DNA of 64,000 nt from Rubrivivax sp. (lineage in GTDB: Bacteria > Pseudomonadota > Gammaproteobacteria > Burkholderiales > Burkholderiaceae_C): positions 1 to 64,000 of the forward strand of contig JADJYX010000022.1 of the NCBI GenBank assembly GCA_016719535.1. Direction: 5' to 3'. The translations under genes and the position numbers were made by a program. The first letter of the stretch is position 1. Every line of letters begins with the position of its first letter. Below, one piece after another: positions 54,431-64,000 of the stretch. The notes beneath the pieces are model-generated. The model saw only the letters and a list, made by a program, of their open reading frames with translations. It made no database searches and was not told the DNA's origin.

Positions 54431-55279
54431 ATGTCGCGCCTGCCCGATCCGTCTCCTGCGCCCCGCACCCCGCGACGGCTGGCGCTGCCGCTGCGCTGGT
54501 GGCCGCTGTCGAAGGCGTCGGCGATCGGGTTGGCCGCCGCGGCGTCGCTGGCCGGCGCGGCCGTGGCCTGGCTGCTGTTGCGACTGACCGCGCCCGGTGC
54601 GGTGACGCCGATGGTGGCGGCCGTGGCCGGCGCACTGGTGGCCAGCCTGCCGCTGGGCCTGTTGCTGGTGAAGACCGCGCGTGAGCTCGAGCGCGCGCGC
54701 GCGCTGGCCCTGTCGGCCGGGGCGCTCGACCCCGTCACGGGTGTCTCCAGCCGCGACGCCTTTCTCGTGCTGGCCGAGCGCGAATTCGCGCGCTCGCGCC
54801 GCTATGGCATCGGTGCGGCGCTGCTGCTGGTCGACGTCGACCGCTTCCGCCGCCTGGTCGAAGGCCACGCGGGCGACGCCGGCGACCTGGTGCTGCGCGA
54901 GATCGCGGCCAGCACCCAGGCCACGCTGCGCGGTGCCGATGCGCTGGCCCGCTTCGGCCATGCACAGCTGGCGGTCTTCCTCGCGCATGCCGACCCGCTG
55001 GGTGCGCTCGACGTTGCCGAGCGCATCCGCGAACGCATCGAACAGCTCGAGATCGCCTGGCACGAACAGCGCCTGCGCGCCACCGTCAGCGTGGGCGTGG
55101 TGCTGATGCGCCCGGCGCACCTGTCGCTGCAGGCGGTGATCGACGACGCCGAGGCCGCGCTCGGTGCCGCGCGGCACGCCGGCGGCAACTGCGTGCGCGC
55201 GGCGCCGATCGACCCGCGCCGGCTGGCGCAGGGCTCGCCCGGGCCCTCGGTCGGCGACAAGCAGGCCGGCGGGTCCTGA
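54431..55279 (+). CDS. Membrane protein with a degenerate GGDEF domain
   Basis: 282 residues. Two hydrophobic helices at about 35-55 and 60-80 precede a GGDEF-like domain. The fold is recognisable from D-P-V-T-G-V-S-S-R-D-A-F near residue 98, L-L-V-D-V-D-R-F-R-R near 136 and A-T-V-S-V-G-V-V near 217. The active-site G-G-D/E-E-F is replaced by G-H-A-Q-L. It should not make c-di-GMP; it may bind a ligand or interact with an active cyclase. Confidence 0.85.
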   Translation: MSRLPDPSPAPRTPRRLALPLRWWPLSKASAIGLAAAASLAGAAVAWLLLRLTAPGAVTPMVAAVAGALVASLPLGLLLVKTARELERARALALSAGALDPVTGVSSRDAFLVLAEREFARSRRYGIGAALLLVDVDRFRRLVEGHAGDAGDLVLREIAASTQATLRGADALARFGHAQLAVFLAHADPLGALDVAERIRERIEQLEIAWHEQRLRATVSVGVVLMRPAHLSLQAVIDDAEAALGAARHAGGNCVRAAPIDPRRLAQGSPGPSVGDKQAGGS

Positions 55280-55298
55280 TGCCGATGCGGCCGCCCCG

Positions 55299-56417
55299 CT
55301 ACAGCCGCAGCGTGCCGGCGTAGCCGGTCAGTTCCAGGTAGCCCAGGCCGATCCGGCGCCCGCCGCCGTCGAGCAGTTCGCTCAGGCCCTCCCAGTACAG
55401 CGTACCGGTGCCCTGGCGGCTGTCGAGCTCCTGCGCGTCGAGCAGCGCCCGCACGGCGAAGGCCCCCGCCGGCGTGACCACCTGCCAGGCCAGCGGGTAG
55501 TCGGCGCCGGTGACGGGGCTGCGCCAGCGCCGGCCGGGGGTCCAGCGCACCGCGTCGGCGCCGAAGATCGTCAGCGCGCCGGCGCCGCTGCGATGGCTGC
55601 CGCCAGCCCACAGCGCCGAGCCGTCGCGCCGCCGCAACTGGAAGGCGGTGAGGGCGCCACCGTCGAAGAGGTTGAAGCCGATCCAGTCCCAGCCCACGGC
55701 ATCGGTGGCCAGGATTTCGTCGCTCCATTCGTGGTCCAGCCAGGCGCGGCCCTGCGCCTGCAGCCGGCGGCCGGCCGTCGTGACGGTGGCGCGCGCGGCC
55801 AGCTGCGGCTCGCTGTAATAGTGGCTGGCGTGGCGTTCCTCGGGCCCCTTGCGCGAGAAGCCGGCCTCGCCCTGCAGCAGCAGCGGCTGCGTGCGCTGCA
55901 GCGCCAGGTCCAGCGACCAGGGTTCGCGCACGTGGCGGCTGTCGATGCGGGCGCGCCAGCCGTCGCCCTCGCGCGCCATCGTCCAGGGGCCGATCCAGAC
56001 GCGGGCGTCGTCGGTCGCGGCGCCGGCCTGTGTCGAGTTGCCGGCCGCCGCCTCGCCGTTCCAGCGCACGATGCGCCGGTCGTGCCAGTGGCGGCCGGCG
56101 GCGAGGTCGGTCACCGCCGCATGCGCGAACAGCAGGTGGCGCGGCGCCAGCCGGCCCGGCAGGTCCTGCGCCAGGCCGGTGCGGCTGCGGAAGAAGGTGA
56201 CCTGGAAGCCGTGGCTGGGCGCCTCGGGCTGGCCCAGCCAGCCGGTGGCATACCACCACTCGGTGCGCGCGCCCGGGTGCGCGCCATGGTCGCGCGGGAA
56301 GACCAGCGGCCGGCCACGGCGCACGGGATCGGCATCCGTCGCCGCATGCCCCGCCGACGGCAGCAGCGCCGGCAGGCCGCCCAGGGCCAGCAGCAGGTGG
56401 CGGCGGCGCGGGCTCAC
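55299..56417 (-). CDS. AttH-like lipocalin-type exported protein
   Basis: 372 residues from a GTG with an AAGGAGGA Shine-Dalgarno inside the previous gene. The N-terminal R-R-R-H-L-L-L-A-L-G-G signal is Tat-like. R-T-E-W-W-Y-A-T-G near residue 50, W-L-D-H-E-W-S near 205 and the W-D-W-I-G-F-N segment near 222 are AttH/hydroxyneurosporene-hydratase family marks. The partner genes are an FtsX-like permease and a LolD-like ATPase, a recurring trio whose export substrate is unknown. Confidence 0.85.
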   Translation of the reverse strand: MSPRRRHLLLALGGLPALLPSAGHAATDADPVRRGRPLVFPRDHGAHPGARTEWWYATGWLGQPEAPSHGFQVTFFRSRTGLAQDLPGRLAPRHLLFAHAAVTDLAAGRHWHDRRIVRWNGEAAAGNSTQAGAATDDARVWIGPWTMAREGDGWRARIDSRHVREPWSLDLALQRTQPLLLQGEAGFSRKGPEERHASHYYSEPQLAARATVTTAGRRLQAQGRAWLDHEWSDEILATDAVGWDWIGFNLFDGGALTAFQLRRRDGSALWAGGSHRSGAGALTIFGADAVRWTPGRRWRSPVTGADYPLAWQVVTPAGAFAVRALLDAQELDSRQGTGTLYWEGLSELLDGGGRRIGLGYLELTGYAGTLRL

Positions 56418-58942
56418 CAGTCCTCCTTCACCGCCAGCACCGCCGAGCGCGACACCGCGTGCCGCGCCGCCAGCGCCGCGGTGCCGATGCCGGTGACCAG
56501 CACCGCCGCGCACAGCGCCGCCAGCCGCCCGGCGGGCAGCGACAGGTCCATCGTCCAGTGGAAGCTCTGCGGGTTGACGACGAAGACCAGCACCAGGCTC
56601 ACCGCCAGCCCCAGCGCCAGCCCGATGGCGGTGCCGGCGGCCAGCCAGGCGGCAGCTTCGCCGGCCACCACGGCCAGCACCTGGCGGCGCGTCAGCCCCA
56701 GGTGCGCCAGCAGGCCGAATTCCTTGCGCCGCGCCAGCACCTGCGCCGACAGGCTGGCGGCGATGCCGACCAGCCCGATGCCGATGGCCACCCCCTGCAG
56801 GTAGTAGGTGACGGCGAAGCTGCGGTCGAAGATGCGCAGCGAAACGCTGCGCAGCTCGGCCGTGGCGGCAAATTCCAGCATCGCCGGGTCGGGCAGCAGC
56901 GCGCGGATGGCCGCCTGCAGTGCCGGGCTGTCGGTGCCGGCGTCCAGCCACACCGCCAGCTCGTTGAGCCGGCTGTCACCGCTCAGGCGCCGGTAGGTGG
57001 CGTGTTCGATGACGACGGTGCCGAACTGGCGCGCGAAGTCGCGCCAGACGCCGCGCACGCGCACCGTCACCGGGTGACCGGCCGTCAGCGGCAGGGCCAG
57101 CGTGGTGCCCGGCTGTGCGCCATACAGCGAGACCATCGCCTCGCTGACCCAGACGCCGATCTCGCCCGGCGCCGCCGGGGCCACCGGGCCCTGCAGCGGC
57201 AGCTCACGCTCGGGCTCGGTCAGCGGCCGTGCGATCAAGGCGACGGTCGGCCGGCCCGGTGCCAGCGTCAGCGCGCGCACGCGGTGGGCCTGCACACGCT
57301 GCACGCCGGGCAGCGCCGCCACCGCGGCCGGCAGCTCGGGGCCGAACCAGGCCTGCTCGGCGGTGCTGCCGGTGGCCGTGCGGCCGTACAGATCGGCCGG
57401 CAGCACGCCGTCCAGCCAGGCCGAGACGCTGTCGCGGAAGCTGGCTACCATCACCGTCAGGGCCACGCTCAGCGCCAGGCTGGCCACCACGCCGGCCACC
57501 GCGGCGCTGGCGGTGGCGCGCTGGTGGTGCGCGCGGCGCCGCGCCAGCAGCACCAGCGGGTGGCGCTCGCCGCCGCGGCCGCGCAGCAGCAGCTGCACCG
57601 CTGCCGGCACCAGCGCCACGCCGCCGAAGAGCAGCGCCGCCACCGAGCCGTAGGCCGCCAGCGGCACGCCACCCACCGGCGGCAGCAGCGCCAGGCCGCC
57701 GCCGGCGGCCAGCAGCCCGAGGCCGACCCCCGGCGACAGCGCACGGCCGCCGCCACCGCCCAGGCCCTTCAGCGCCTGCGCCGGCGCCAGCCGCTCGGCC
57801 TGGCGCGCCGGCAGCCAGCCGCCGGCGACTGCGGTGGCCACGCCCAGCACGAAGCACAGCGCGGCGACGAGCGGGTCGATCCGCAAGGATGGCTCCACGC
57901 CCGGGAAATAGCCGCCGCCCAGGTCGCCGCCCAGCAGCCGCAGTGCCGCCCAGGCCATCGCCGTGCCCAGCAGCAGCCCCGCGGCGCTGCCGGCCGCGCC
58001 CAGCAGCGTGCATTCGGCCAGCACCAGGCGGCGGCGCTCGACCGCCGTCAGCCCCAGCACGCCCAGCAGCGCAAAACCCGGCGTGCGCTGCGCCACCGAC
58101 AGCGAGACCACCGAAAAGACCAGGAAGCCACCGACGAACAAGGCCACCAGCGCCAGCACCGTGAGGTTGACGCGGTAGGCGCGCGACAGCGTCGACAGCC
58201 GCTGCCCGGTTTCGTCGGCGCCGGCGGCGCGCACGCCGGCGGGCAGCGCGAGGTCGCGCAGCACATCGTCATGGCGCTGGCCGGCGGCCAGCCGCAGGTC
58301 GATGCGCGACAGCCGGCCGGCGCGGCCGAACAGCGACTGCGCCGCCGCCACGTCCATCACCAGCAGCGGCGGCCCGCTGGCGGCCACATGGCCGGCCAGG
58401 CGCAGCGTCTGCCAGGCCGGGCCCTGCTGCACGCGCAGCGGGGCGCCGTCGGCCAGGCCCAGGCGCTGGCGTGCGCTGGCATTGGCGAAGACGGCGCCGG
58501 GGTCGAACGGCACCAGCCGGTCCTCGCCGTCGGCCGGCTGCGGCATCAGCTCCGGCGCCACCGCGGCGACCTGCAGCGCATCCACGCCCAGCACACGCAG
58601 CGCCACGCGGCGGCCGTCGGCGGCAGCGGCGTAGGTGTCGACCTCGAGCACCGGGCTGGCGTGGCGCACGCCCGGGTGCAGCGCGATCGGGTCGAGCAGG
58701 GCGTCGTCCAGTCCATCGCCGTCGGCGCGCAGGCTGAGGTCGGGCTCGCCATTGGCGGCGCGCACCGCGGCGCCGAATTCCGACAGCGCCGACTCGTTGA
58801 TGACCTGCACCGAAAAAGCCAGCGCCACGCCCAGCGCCACCGCCAGCATCACCAGCGCATGCCGCCAGGGGTGGTGCTGCCATTCGCGCCGCACCAGGGG
58901 CAGCAGGCGGATCAGCGAGGGGTCGCGGGTGGCTGCGGGCAT
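56414..58942 (-). CDS. FtsX-like ABC transporter permease (two-domain, MacB/LolC type)
   Basis: 842 residues. A helix near residue 30, a large extracytoplasmic domain, then clusters of helices around 265-410 and 425-500, a second large domain, and helices at 715-830. This is the duplicated FtsX layout of permeases that extract lipids or proteins from the membrane. The stop overlaps the AttH start (GTGA). Its likely ATPase lies at 60.2-60.9 kb, separated by an opposite-strand gene. Confidence 0.88.
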   Translation of the reverse strand: MPAATRDPSLIRLLPLVRREWQHHPWRHALVMLAVALGVALAFSVQVINESALSEFGAAVRAANGEPDLSLRADGDGLDDALLDPIALHPGVRHASPVLEVDTYAAAADGRRVALRVLGVDALQVAAVAPELMPQPADGEDRLVPFDPGAVFANASARQRLGLADGAPLRVQQGPAWQTLRLAGHVAASGPPLLVMDVAAAQSLFGRAGRLSRIDLRLAAGQRHDDVLRDLALPAGVRAAGADETGQRLSTLSRAYRVNLTVLALVALFVGGFLVFSVVSLSVAQRTPGFALLGVLGLTAVERRRLVLAECTLLGAAGSAAGLLLGTAMAWAALRLLGGDLGGGYFPGVEPSLRIDPLVAALCFVLGVATAVAGGWLPARQAERLAPAQALKGLGGGGGRALSPGVGLGLLAAGGGLALLPPVGGVPLAAYGSVAALLFGGVALVPAAVQLLLRGRGGERHPLVLLARRRAHHQRATASAAVAGVVASLALSVALTVMVASFRDSVSAWLDGVLPADLYGRTATGSTAEQAWFGPELPAAVAALPGVQRVQAHRVRALTLAPGRPTVALIARPLTEPERELPLQGPVAPAAPGEIGVWVSEAMVSLYGAQPGTTLALPLTAGHPVTVRVRGVWRDFARQFGTVVIEHATYRRLSGDSRLNELAVWLDAGTDSPALQAAIRALLPDPAMLEFAATAELRSVSLRIFDRSFAVTYYLQGVAIGIGLVGIAASLSAQVLARRKEFGLLAHLGLTRRQVLAVVAGEAAAWLAAGTAIGLALGLAVSLVLVFVVNPQSFHWTMDLSLPAGRLAALCAAVLVTGIGTAALAARHAVSRSAVLAVKEDW

Positions 58943-59127
58943 GGCGGTGGCATTGTGGCGGCCGCGACGAACCGCCGCCGGCGCCTTGCCGGCAACCAGG
59001 GCGCGCGGCAGGGTCGGTGGTCGCAGCGGTCACCGAGGCATGCGGATCGCCGATGTCCAGCGCAGTCGATGCCGGTTGACACCAGGCGCGGGCGTGCCGA
59101 CGATCGCGGCACGACAGGAGGTGCGGC

Positions 59128-60180
59128 ATGAACCCGGCGGCAGGCGTGACCCTCTCCGCGGACGAACAGGTGGCCCGCATCTTTGCGTGGCGTCGCGGCT
59201 TCAATGCCATGCACCTGATCGACCTTGGCATCCGTCTCGGTCTCTTCAAGGCGCTGGCCGAGCATCCCGGCCAGACGGAGGCCGAGCTGGCAGCGGCGCT
59301 CGGCCTCCATGCGCCCTATGTCCAGGTCTGGTGCACCACGGCCTACAGCCTCGAGCTGCTCGAGGCCGACGAGCGCGACGGCTTCCGACTGGCGCCGCAT
59401 GTCGACGGCATGCTGGCGAATGAGGCACACCCGCGCTACCTGGGTGGCTACGTGCGCCTGGGCACCGAGTTCGCCACCGACGACTACCGGCGCGCGGCAG
59501 TGGCGTTCCACACCGGCGCGGTCACGCCCTACCAGGGCCGCAGCCGGGAATTCGCGCAGGCGGTGACGCAGGCGATCGCGGGCGTCAATGTGATGGTGGC
59601 GCGCAAGATCCTGCCCGGCCTGAGCGGATTGGCCGAACGGCTGCGTGCCGGCGGCCGGCTGCTCGAAGTCGGCTGCGGCACGGGGTTCATGCAGCTGCAG
59701 CTGGCACGCGCCTTCCCGCAGGCCCGCCTGACCGGAGTCGACATCGATCCCACCGGCCTCGATGCCGCGCGCGCGGCGGTGCGGGCGGCGGGCCTGGACG
59801 AGCGCATTGACATCCTCGAAGGCGATGTGGGCCGCGTCGTGCCGGCAGCCAGCTTCGACCTCGTGCTGATGGTCGAGGTGCTGCACGAAATCGACCCTGC
59901 GCTGCGCGCCGACGTGGTGGCCGCCTGCGCACGCGCGCTGGTGCCCGGCGGCTGGCTCGTGATCGTCGACGAGACCTATCCGTCGACCCTCGATCAGGCT
60001 CGTCAGGCGCCGTACCGCTTTGCACTGCAGACCGGGCTCGAGGAGCTGATGTGGGGCAACGTCGTGCCCACGCGCGAAGAGCAGGAGCGGCTGCTGCGCG
60101 GCGCCGGCTTCGACGGCCCGATCGAGCGCTCGCTGTTCGGCGAGGGATTTACGCTGCTGGTGGCGCAGCGCGCGGCCTGA
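59128..60180 (+). CDS. SAM-dependent methyltransferase with N-terminal winged helix
   Basis: 350 residues, with GGAGG before the ATG. Residues about 15-100 look like the dimerisation/winged-helix part of O-methyltransferases (G-L-F-K-A-L-A-E-H-P-G-Q-T-E-A-E-L-A). The Rossmann SAM site L-L-E-V-G-C-G-T-G-F is near residue 178, followed by G-V-D-I-D-P near 202 and E-V-L-H-E-I-D-P near 252. Substrate unknown. It splits the otherwise collinear ATPase and permease genes of the AttH system. Confidence 0.85.
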   Translation: MNPAAGVTLSADEQVARIFAWRRGFNAMHLIDLGIRLGLFKALAEHPGQTEAELAAALGLHAPYVQVWCTTAYSLELLEADERDGFRLAPHVDGMLANEAHPRYLGGYVRLGTEFATDDYRRAAVAFHTGAVTPYQGRSREFAQAVTQAIAGVNVMVARKILPGLSGLAERLRAGGRLLEVGCGTGFMQLQLARAFPQARLTGVDIDPTGLDAARAAVRAAGLDERIDILEGDVGRVVPAASFDLVLMVEVLHEIDPALRADVVAACARALVPGGWLVIVDETYPSTLDQARQAPYRFALQTGLEELMWGNVVPTREEQERLLRGAGFDGPIERSLFGEGFTLLVAQRAA

Positions 60181-60205
60181 CCGGCGGCACCACGCGGCAG
60201 CTCAG

Positions 60206-60855
<650 letters not shown>

Positions 60856-60856
<1 letters not shown>

Positions 60857-61827
60857 CAGTCGGTGCTCCGGCCGGCGGCGGCCAGCAGCGCGTTGCGCGA
60901 GCGCGGCAGCACATCGGGCGCGTCGCAGGCCACCACGGTGCGGGCCATGCCGCGCAGCCAGGTCAGCTGGCGTTTGGCAAGCTGGCGCGTGGCGGCGATG
61001 CCGCGCGCCGCCAGGCTGGTGGTGTCGCCGCTTTCCAGCGCCTCCCACGCCTGGCGGTAGCCCACGCAGCGCATCGACGGCAGCCCGGCGTGCAGGTCGC
61101 CGCGCGCGCGCAGGCGCTGCACCTCGTGCAGCAGCCCGGCGTCCAGCATGGCGGCAAAGCGTTCGGCGATGCGCTGGTGCAGCCAGTCGCGCGAGTCCGG
61201 CTCCAGCGCCACCAGCGGCCAGGCGGCGGTATCGGCCGCGCGCGGGCCCTGCTGCCAGCCCGACAGCGGCCGGCCGCTGAGCGCATGCACCTCCAGCGCG
61301 CGCTGGATGCGCTGCGCATCGGCCGGCGCCAGCCGCGCGGCGGTGACGGGGTCGATCCGCGCCAGCTCGGCATGCAGCGCCGGCCAGCCCTCGCGCGCCG
61401 CGCGGGCGTCGAGTTCGCGCCGCAGCGCGGGGTCGGCCGGCGGCATGGCGTCGATGCCTTCGCGCAAGGCCTTGAAATAGAGCATCGTGCCGCCCACCAG
61501 CAGCGGCAGGTGGCCGCGCGCGCGGATCCCGGCCGCCAGCCGCGCGGCGTCGGCGACAAATTGCGCGGCCGAATAGGCCGCCGTCGGCTCGAGGAGGTCG
61601 ATCAGGTGGTGCGGCACCTCGGCGCGCTCGGCCGCGCTGGGCTTGGCGGTGCCGATGTCCATGCCGCGGTAGACCAGGGCCGAATCGACGCTGATGACCT
61701 CCACCGGCCAGCGGCTGCCCAGGTGGCGCGCCAGGTCCAGCGCCACCGCCGTCTTGCCGGCGGCGGTGGGGCCGGCCAGGCACAGGCCGCGAAGCGGACT
61801 TTCGTCGGACCTGCCCTGCAAACTCAT
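60856..61827 (-). CDS. miaA: tRNA dimethylallyltransferase
   Basis: 323 residues. It adds the dimethylallyl group to A37 of tRNAs that read U-starting codons, including the tRNA-Ser(CGA) in this window. A-G-P-T-A-A-G-K-T near residue 18, S-V-D-S-A-L-V-Y-R near 46, L-V-G-G-T-M-L-Y near 111 and the L-A-K-R-Q-L-T-W-L-R near 292 are diagnostic. Confidence 0.95.
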
Positions 61828-63047
61828 GACCTGCCCAGCCGCCGCACCAGCGTCCACGCCACCGCACAGGTCAGCAGCGACCACAAGCCCACGCCATAGG
61901 CCAGCGGCCGCACCGTGCCGTCGAGCGCCGCGCCCAGCCACAGGCCGATGCCGAAGGCCACCGCCGCCAGCACGAAGCCGGCCAGCGCCGCCGCGGCACC
62001 GGCCTGCTCGGGGAAGGGCCCGACGGCGCCGGCCTGGCTGATCGGCTGGTGCACGCCATGGCCGAGCGCGAACAGGCACTGCGGCAGCGCGATCGCCCAC
62101 GCCGACTGCACGCCCAGGGCCGCCGGCAGCGCCATCGACAGGCCGCCGGCCAGCGTGAACCAGGCGCCGCGCTGGATGGCACCCACCGGGCCATGCGCCA
62201 CCACCCAGCGCCGGCAGACGAAGGTGCCGGCGATATAGGCCAGCGAGCCGCTGCCCAGCAGCAGCCCGTAGGCCGCCGGCGACAGGCCCAGCACGTCGAT
62301 ATAGACGAAGGACGAACCCGCCAGCATGGTGAACAGGCCGCCATAGGTGCAGCTGGTCAGCAGCGCCCAGGCGACGAAGACGCGGTGGCCGGCGATGTGC
62401 CGCCAGGCCGCCAGCAGCGGCCCCGGCCGCGTGGCATCGGGGCGCAGCCGGCGCGCCGTCTCGGGCACGCGCCAGGCCACGAAGGCCAGCACGCCGGCAC
62501 CTGCCAGCGCCACCGCCACCAGCGTGGCGCGCCAGCCGGCCCAGGCGGCGATCGCGCCACCGAGCGAAGGGCTGGCGATCGCCAGCAGGCCGAGGCCGCT
62601 CATGCCCCAGGCCATCACGCGGGCGCCCTCGTAGGGTTCGTAGAGGTCACGCAGCAGCGCGCGCGCACACACCACGGCGGCGGCCATGCCCAGGCCCTGC
62701 AGCATGCGCCAGGCCACCAGCCATTCGACGCTGCCGGCCAGGGCGCCGCCCAGGCTGGCCGCGGTATACAGCGCCAGCCCCCACAGCAGCACCGGCCGGC
62801 GGCCGACGCGGTCGGCCACCGGGCCCCAGACCAGCTGGCCGAGGCCGAAGGCCAGCAGCAGCGCGGCCATCGTCTGCTGCGCCATCGTCATCGACGCGCC
62901 GAGCGCACGCGTGAGCTGCGGCAGCGCCGGCAGGTAGAGGTCGGTGGTGACCGGCTGCAGGCCCAGCAGCAGCGCCAGCGCCAGGGCGGCCTGGGCACGG
63001 CTCATCGGGGCGGGCGCGGCAGGGCTAGACGAAACGCTCGTGCTCAT
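61824..63047 (-). CDS. Bcr/CflA-family MFS drug-resistance exporter
   Basis: 407 residues with twelve helices. T-D-L-Y-L-P-A-L-P near residue 35, G-P-V-A-D-R-V-G-R-R-P near 75 and R-M-L-Q-G-L-G near 113 match the Bcr/CflA group. Its start overlaps the previous gene by 23 bases; M-S-R-A-Q at 63005 is an alternative start without overlap. The stop overlaps the miaA start (ATGA). Confidence 0.87.
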   Translation of the reverse strand: MSTSVSSSPAAPAPMSRAQAALALALLLGLQPVTTDLYLPALPQLTRALGASMTMAQQTMAALLLAFGLGQLVWGPVADRVGRRPVLLWGLALYTAASLGGALAGSVEWLVAWRMLQGLGMAAAVVCARALLRDLYEPYEGARVMAWGMSGLGLLAIASPSLGGAIAAWAGWRATLVAVALAGAGVLAFVAWRVPETARRLRPDATRPGPLLAAWRHIAGHRVFVAWALLTSCTYGGLFTMLAGSSFVYIDVLGLSPAAYGLLLGSGSLAYIAGTFVCRRWVVAHGPVGAIQRGAWFTLAGGLSMALPAALGVQSAWAIALPQCLFALGHGVHQPISQAGAVGPFPEQAGAAAALAGFVLAAVAFGIGLWLGAALDGTVRPLAYGVGLWSLLTCAVAWTLVRRLGRS

Positions 63048-63762
63048 CCAGGTAGCGCCATTGCCCCACCGGCAGCGGGCCGAGCACCACGCTGCCGATG
63101 CGCACGCGCTTGAGTCCCAGCACCTCCAGCCCGACCAGCTCGCACATGCGGCGGATCTGGCGCTTGCGCCCCTCGCGCAGCACGACGCGCAGCTGGTCCT
63201 CGTTCTGCCAGCTCACGCGCGCGGGCCTGAGCGGCACGCCGTCGAGCTCGAGCCCGTGGCGCAGGCGTTCGAGCTGTTCGTCGGGCAGGCGGCCGTCGGG
63301 CGCATCGCCACGGTAGGCCACGCGCACCAGGTATTCCTTCTCGACGCGCGTCTCGTCGCCGATCAGCAGCTTGGCGATGCGGCCATCCTGCGTCAGCACC
63401 AGCAAGCCGGTGGAGTCGATGTCCAGCCGACCGGCCGGCGCCAGCGCGCGCAGCTGCCCGGGGTGCCAGGTCTGGCGCGAGGGGTCTTCGCGCCAGCGGT
63501 TGTCGGGGCGGATCAGCACCGCGGCGGGTTCGTGGCCGTCCTCGGCCTGGCCGCTGACATAGCCCACCGGCTTGTGCAGCAGGATGGTGACGCGCCGCGC
63601 CTGCTGCACTTGCGCCCGCGGGTCGATGGTGATGACGGCGTCGGCGCGCGCGCGCTGGCCCAGCACCGCCATCTGGCCGTCGACGCGCACCCAGCCGGCC
63701 GCGATCCATTCGTCGGCCTCGCGGCGCGAGGCGATGCCGCGTAGGGTGATCAGCTTGGACAC
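63025..63762 (-). CDS. RsuA/RluB/RluF-type pseudouridine synthase
   Basis: 245 residues from a GTG at 63762, which places the S4 RNA-binding domain (G-I-A-S-R-R-E-A-D-E-W-I-A-A-G) at the usual distance from the N-terminus. G-R-L-D-I-D-S-T-G-L-L-V-L near residue 111 carries the catalytic Asp. E-G-R-K-R-Q-I-R-R-M near 197 is the third motif. It modifies ribosomal RNA; which uridine cannot be told. The frame stays open upstream to a TGA at 63862-63864, encoding only Pro/Ala-rich sequence with no ATG. Confidence 0.9.
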   Translation of the reverse strand: MSKLITLRGIASRREADEWIAAGWVRVDGQMAVLGQRARADAVITIDPRAQVQQARRVTILLHKPVGYVSGQAEDGHEPAAVLIRPDNRWREDPSRQTWHPGQLRALAPAGRLDIDSTGLLVLTQDGRIAKLLIGDETRVEKEYLVRVAYRGDAPDGRLPDEQLERLRHGLELDGVPLRPARVSWQNEDQLRVVLREGRKRQIRRMCELVGLEVLGLKRVRIGSVVLGPLPVGQWRYLDEHERFV

Positions 63763-64000
63763 GCGCTGGCCTTCGTCGGCCGTGCCCTGCAGCGCCGCGG
63801 GCGGCGCTGCAGGGCGGGCCTCGGGGGCCGGCGCGGTGCCGGGCGGCCTGCGTCGCGGCGGTCACCACGGGGGCCGGGGCGCGGGTGCGGGCGCGGCGGC
63901 CGCGGCGGGGGTCGGGCGCGGACCGGCCGGCCGGTCGGCATCCGGGCCGGCGGGGCGGGCCGAGGCGGGCGGGCGCCGGATCGGCGCCGCGAGGCTCGGC
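63763..64000. other. Very GC-rich tail of the window with no clear gene
   Basis: Nothing recognisable is encoded on either strand; translations are Pro, Ala, Arg and Gly-rich. CAGCGCCGC-GGGC-GGCGCTG at about 63789-63809 forms a dyad. It may be the upstream part of the pseudouridine synthase gene or spacer. Confidence 0.4.

Noticed and set aside
56459..59131. A plus-strand open frame of 890 codons opposite the FtsX-like permease
   Set aside because: Gln/Arg/His-rich shadow typical of antisense frames in high-GC DNA; the minus strand has a coherent membrane protein.

Overview
The window is high-GC DNA with dense, often overlapping genes. The gene set (glnA followed by a DUF4124 gene and ntrB-ntrC, yicC beside rph, hemW and rdgB) and the composition point to a betaproteobacterium of the order Burkholderiales, probably near the Rubrivivax/Leptothrix group. 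That placement is inferred from gene order and composition, not from a database search.

Positions 1 to about 12,720 look like one end of an integrative and conjugative element. They are visibly less GC-rich than the rest. On the minus strand is a VirB-type secretion operon: a Cys-rich lead protein, virB1, virB2, virB3, a frameshifted virB4, a small Cys-rich exported protein where virB5 normally sits, and a virB6 cut by the window edge. Accessory genes follow: a homologue of the tRNA selenouridine synthase MnmH whose ATP-binding loop is gone, an orphan LuxR-type regulator, an unknown protein, a large ParB-like protein, a small membrane protein, an AlpA-type regulator and a tyrosine integrase. 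The element ends at a candidate attachment repeat touching the 3' end of the chromosomal gene yicC.

From 12.7 to 36.7 kb is core chromosome: yicC, a Ser/Thr kinase and PP2C phosphatase pair, rph-rdgB-hemW, a cheR-cheD-cheB cluster, a diguanylate cyclase with a FleN-like ATPase and a truncated globin, smr and radC, slpA-ispH, a broken serS, a hydratase, tRNA-Ser(CGA), crcB, an M20 amidohydrolase and a second diguanylate cyclase. Then comes a tightly coupled run of six genes (AIM24-like, beta-propeller, polysaccharide deacetylase, sterol desaturase, EI24-like, CinA-like).

From 36.7 to 43 kb is the nitrogen-control module. glnA lies behind a sigma-54 promoter with two NtrC-like boxes, and ntrB-ntrC lie downstream, so the sensor, the activator and a target promoter are together. 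From 43.9 to 50.5 kb is an extended arsenic island: arsR, an arsI-like dioxygenase, arsC, acr3, an MFS exporter, a TlpA-like thiol protein, a DUF2703 protein, an ArsP-like permease and a tiny thioredoxin-like protein. All are co-directional and many carry Cys motifs.

From 50.5 to 64 kb are folA-thyA, a chromosomal ccdA-ccdB toxin-antitoxin pair, an MsbA-like exporter, a protein with a degenerate GGDEF domain, an AttH/FtsX/LolD-type export system interrupted by an opposite-strand methyltransferase gene, miaA, a Bcr-type drug exporter and an RsuA/RluB-type pseudouridine synthase. No rRNA gene, CRISPR array or complete insertion sequence was seen.
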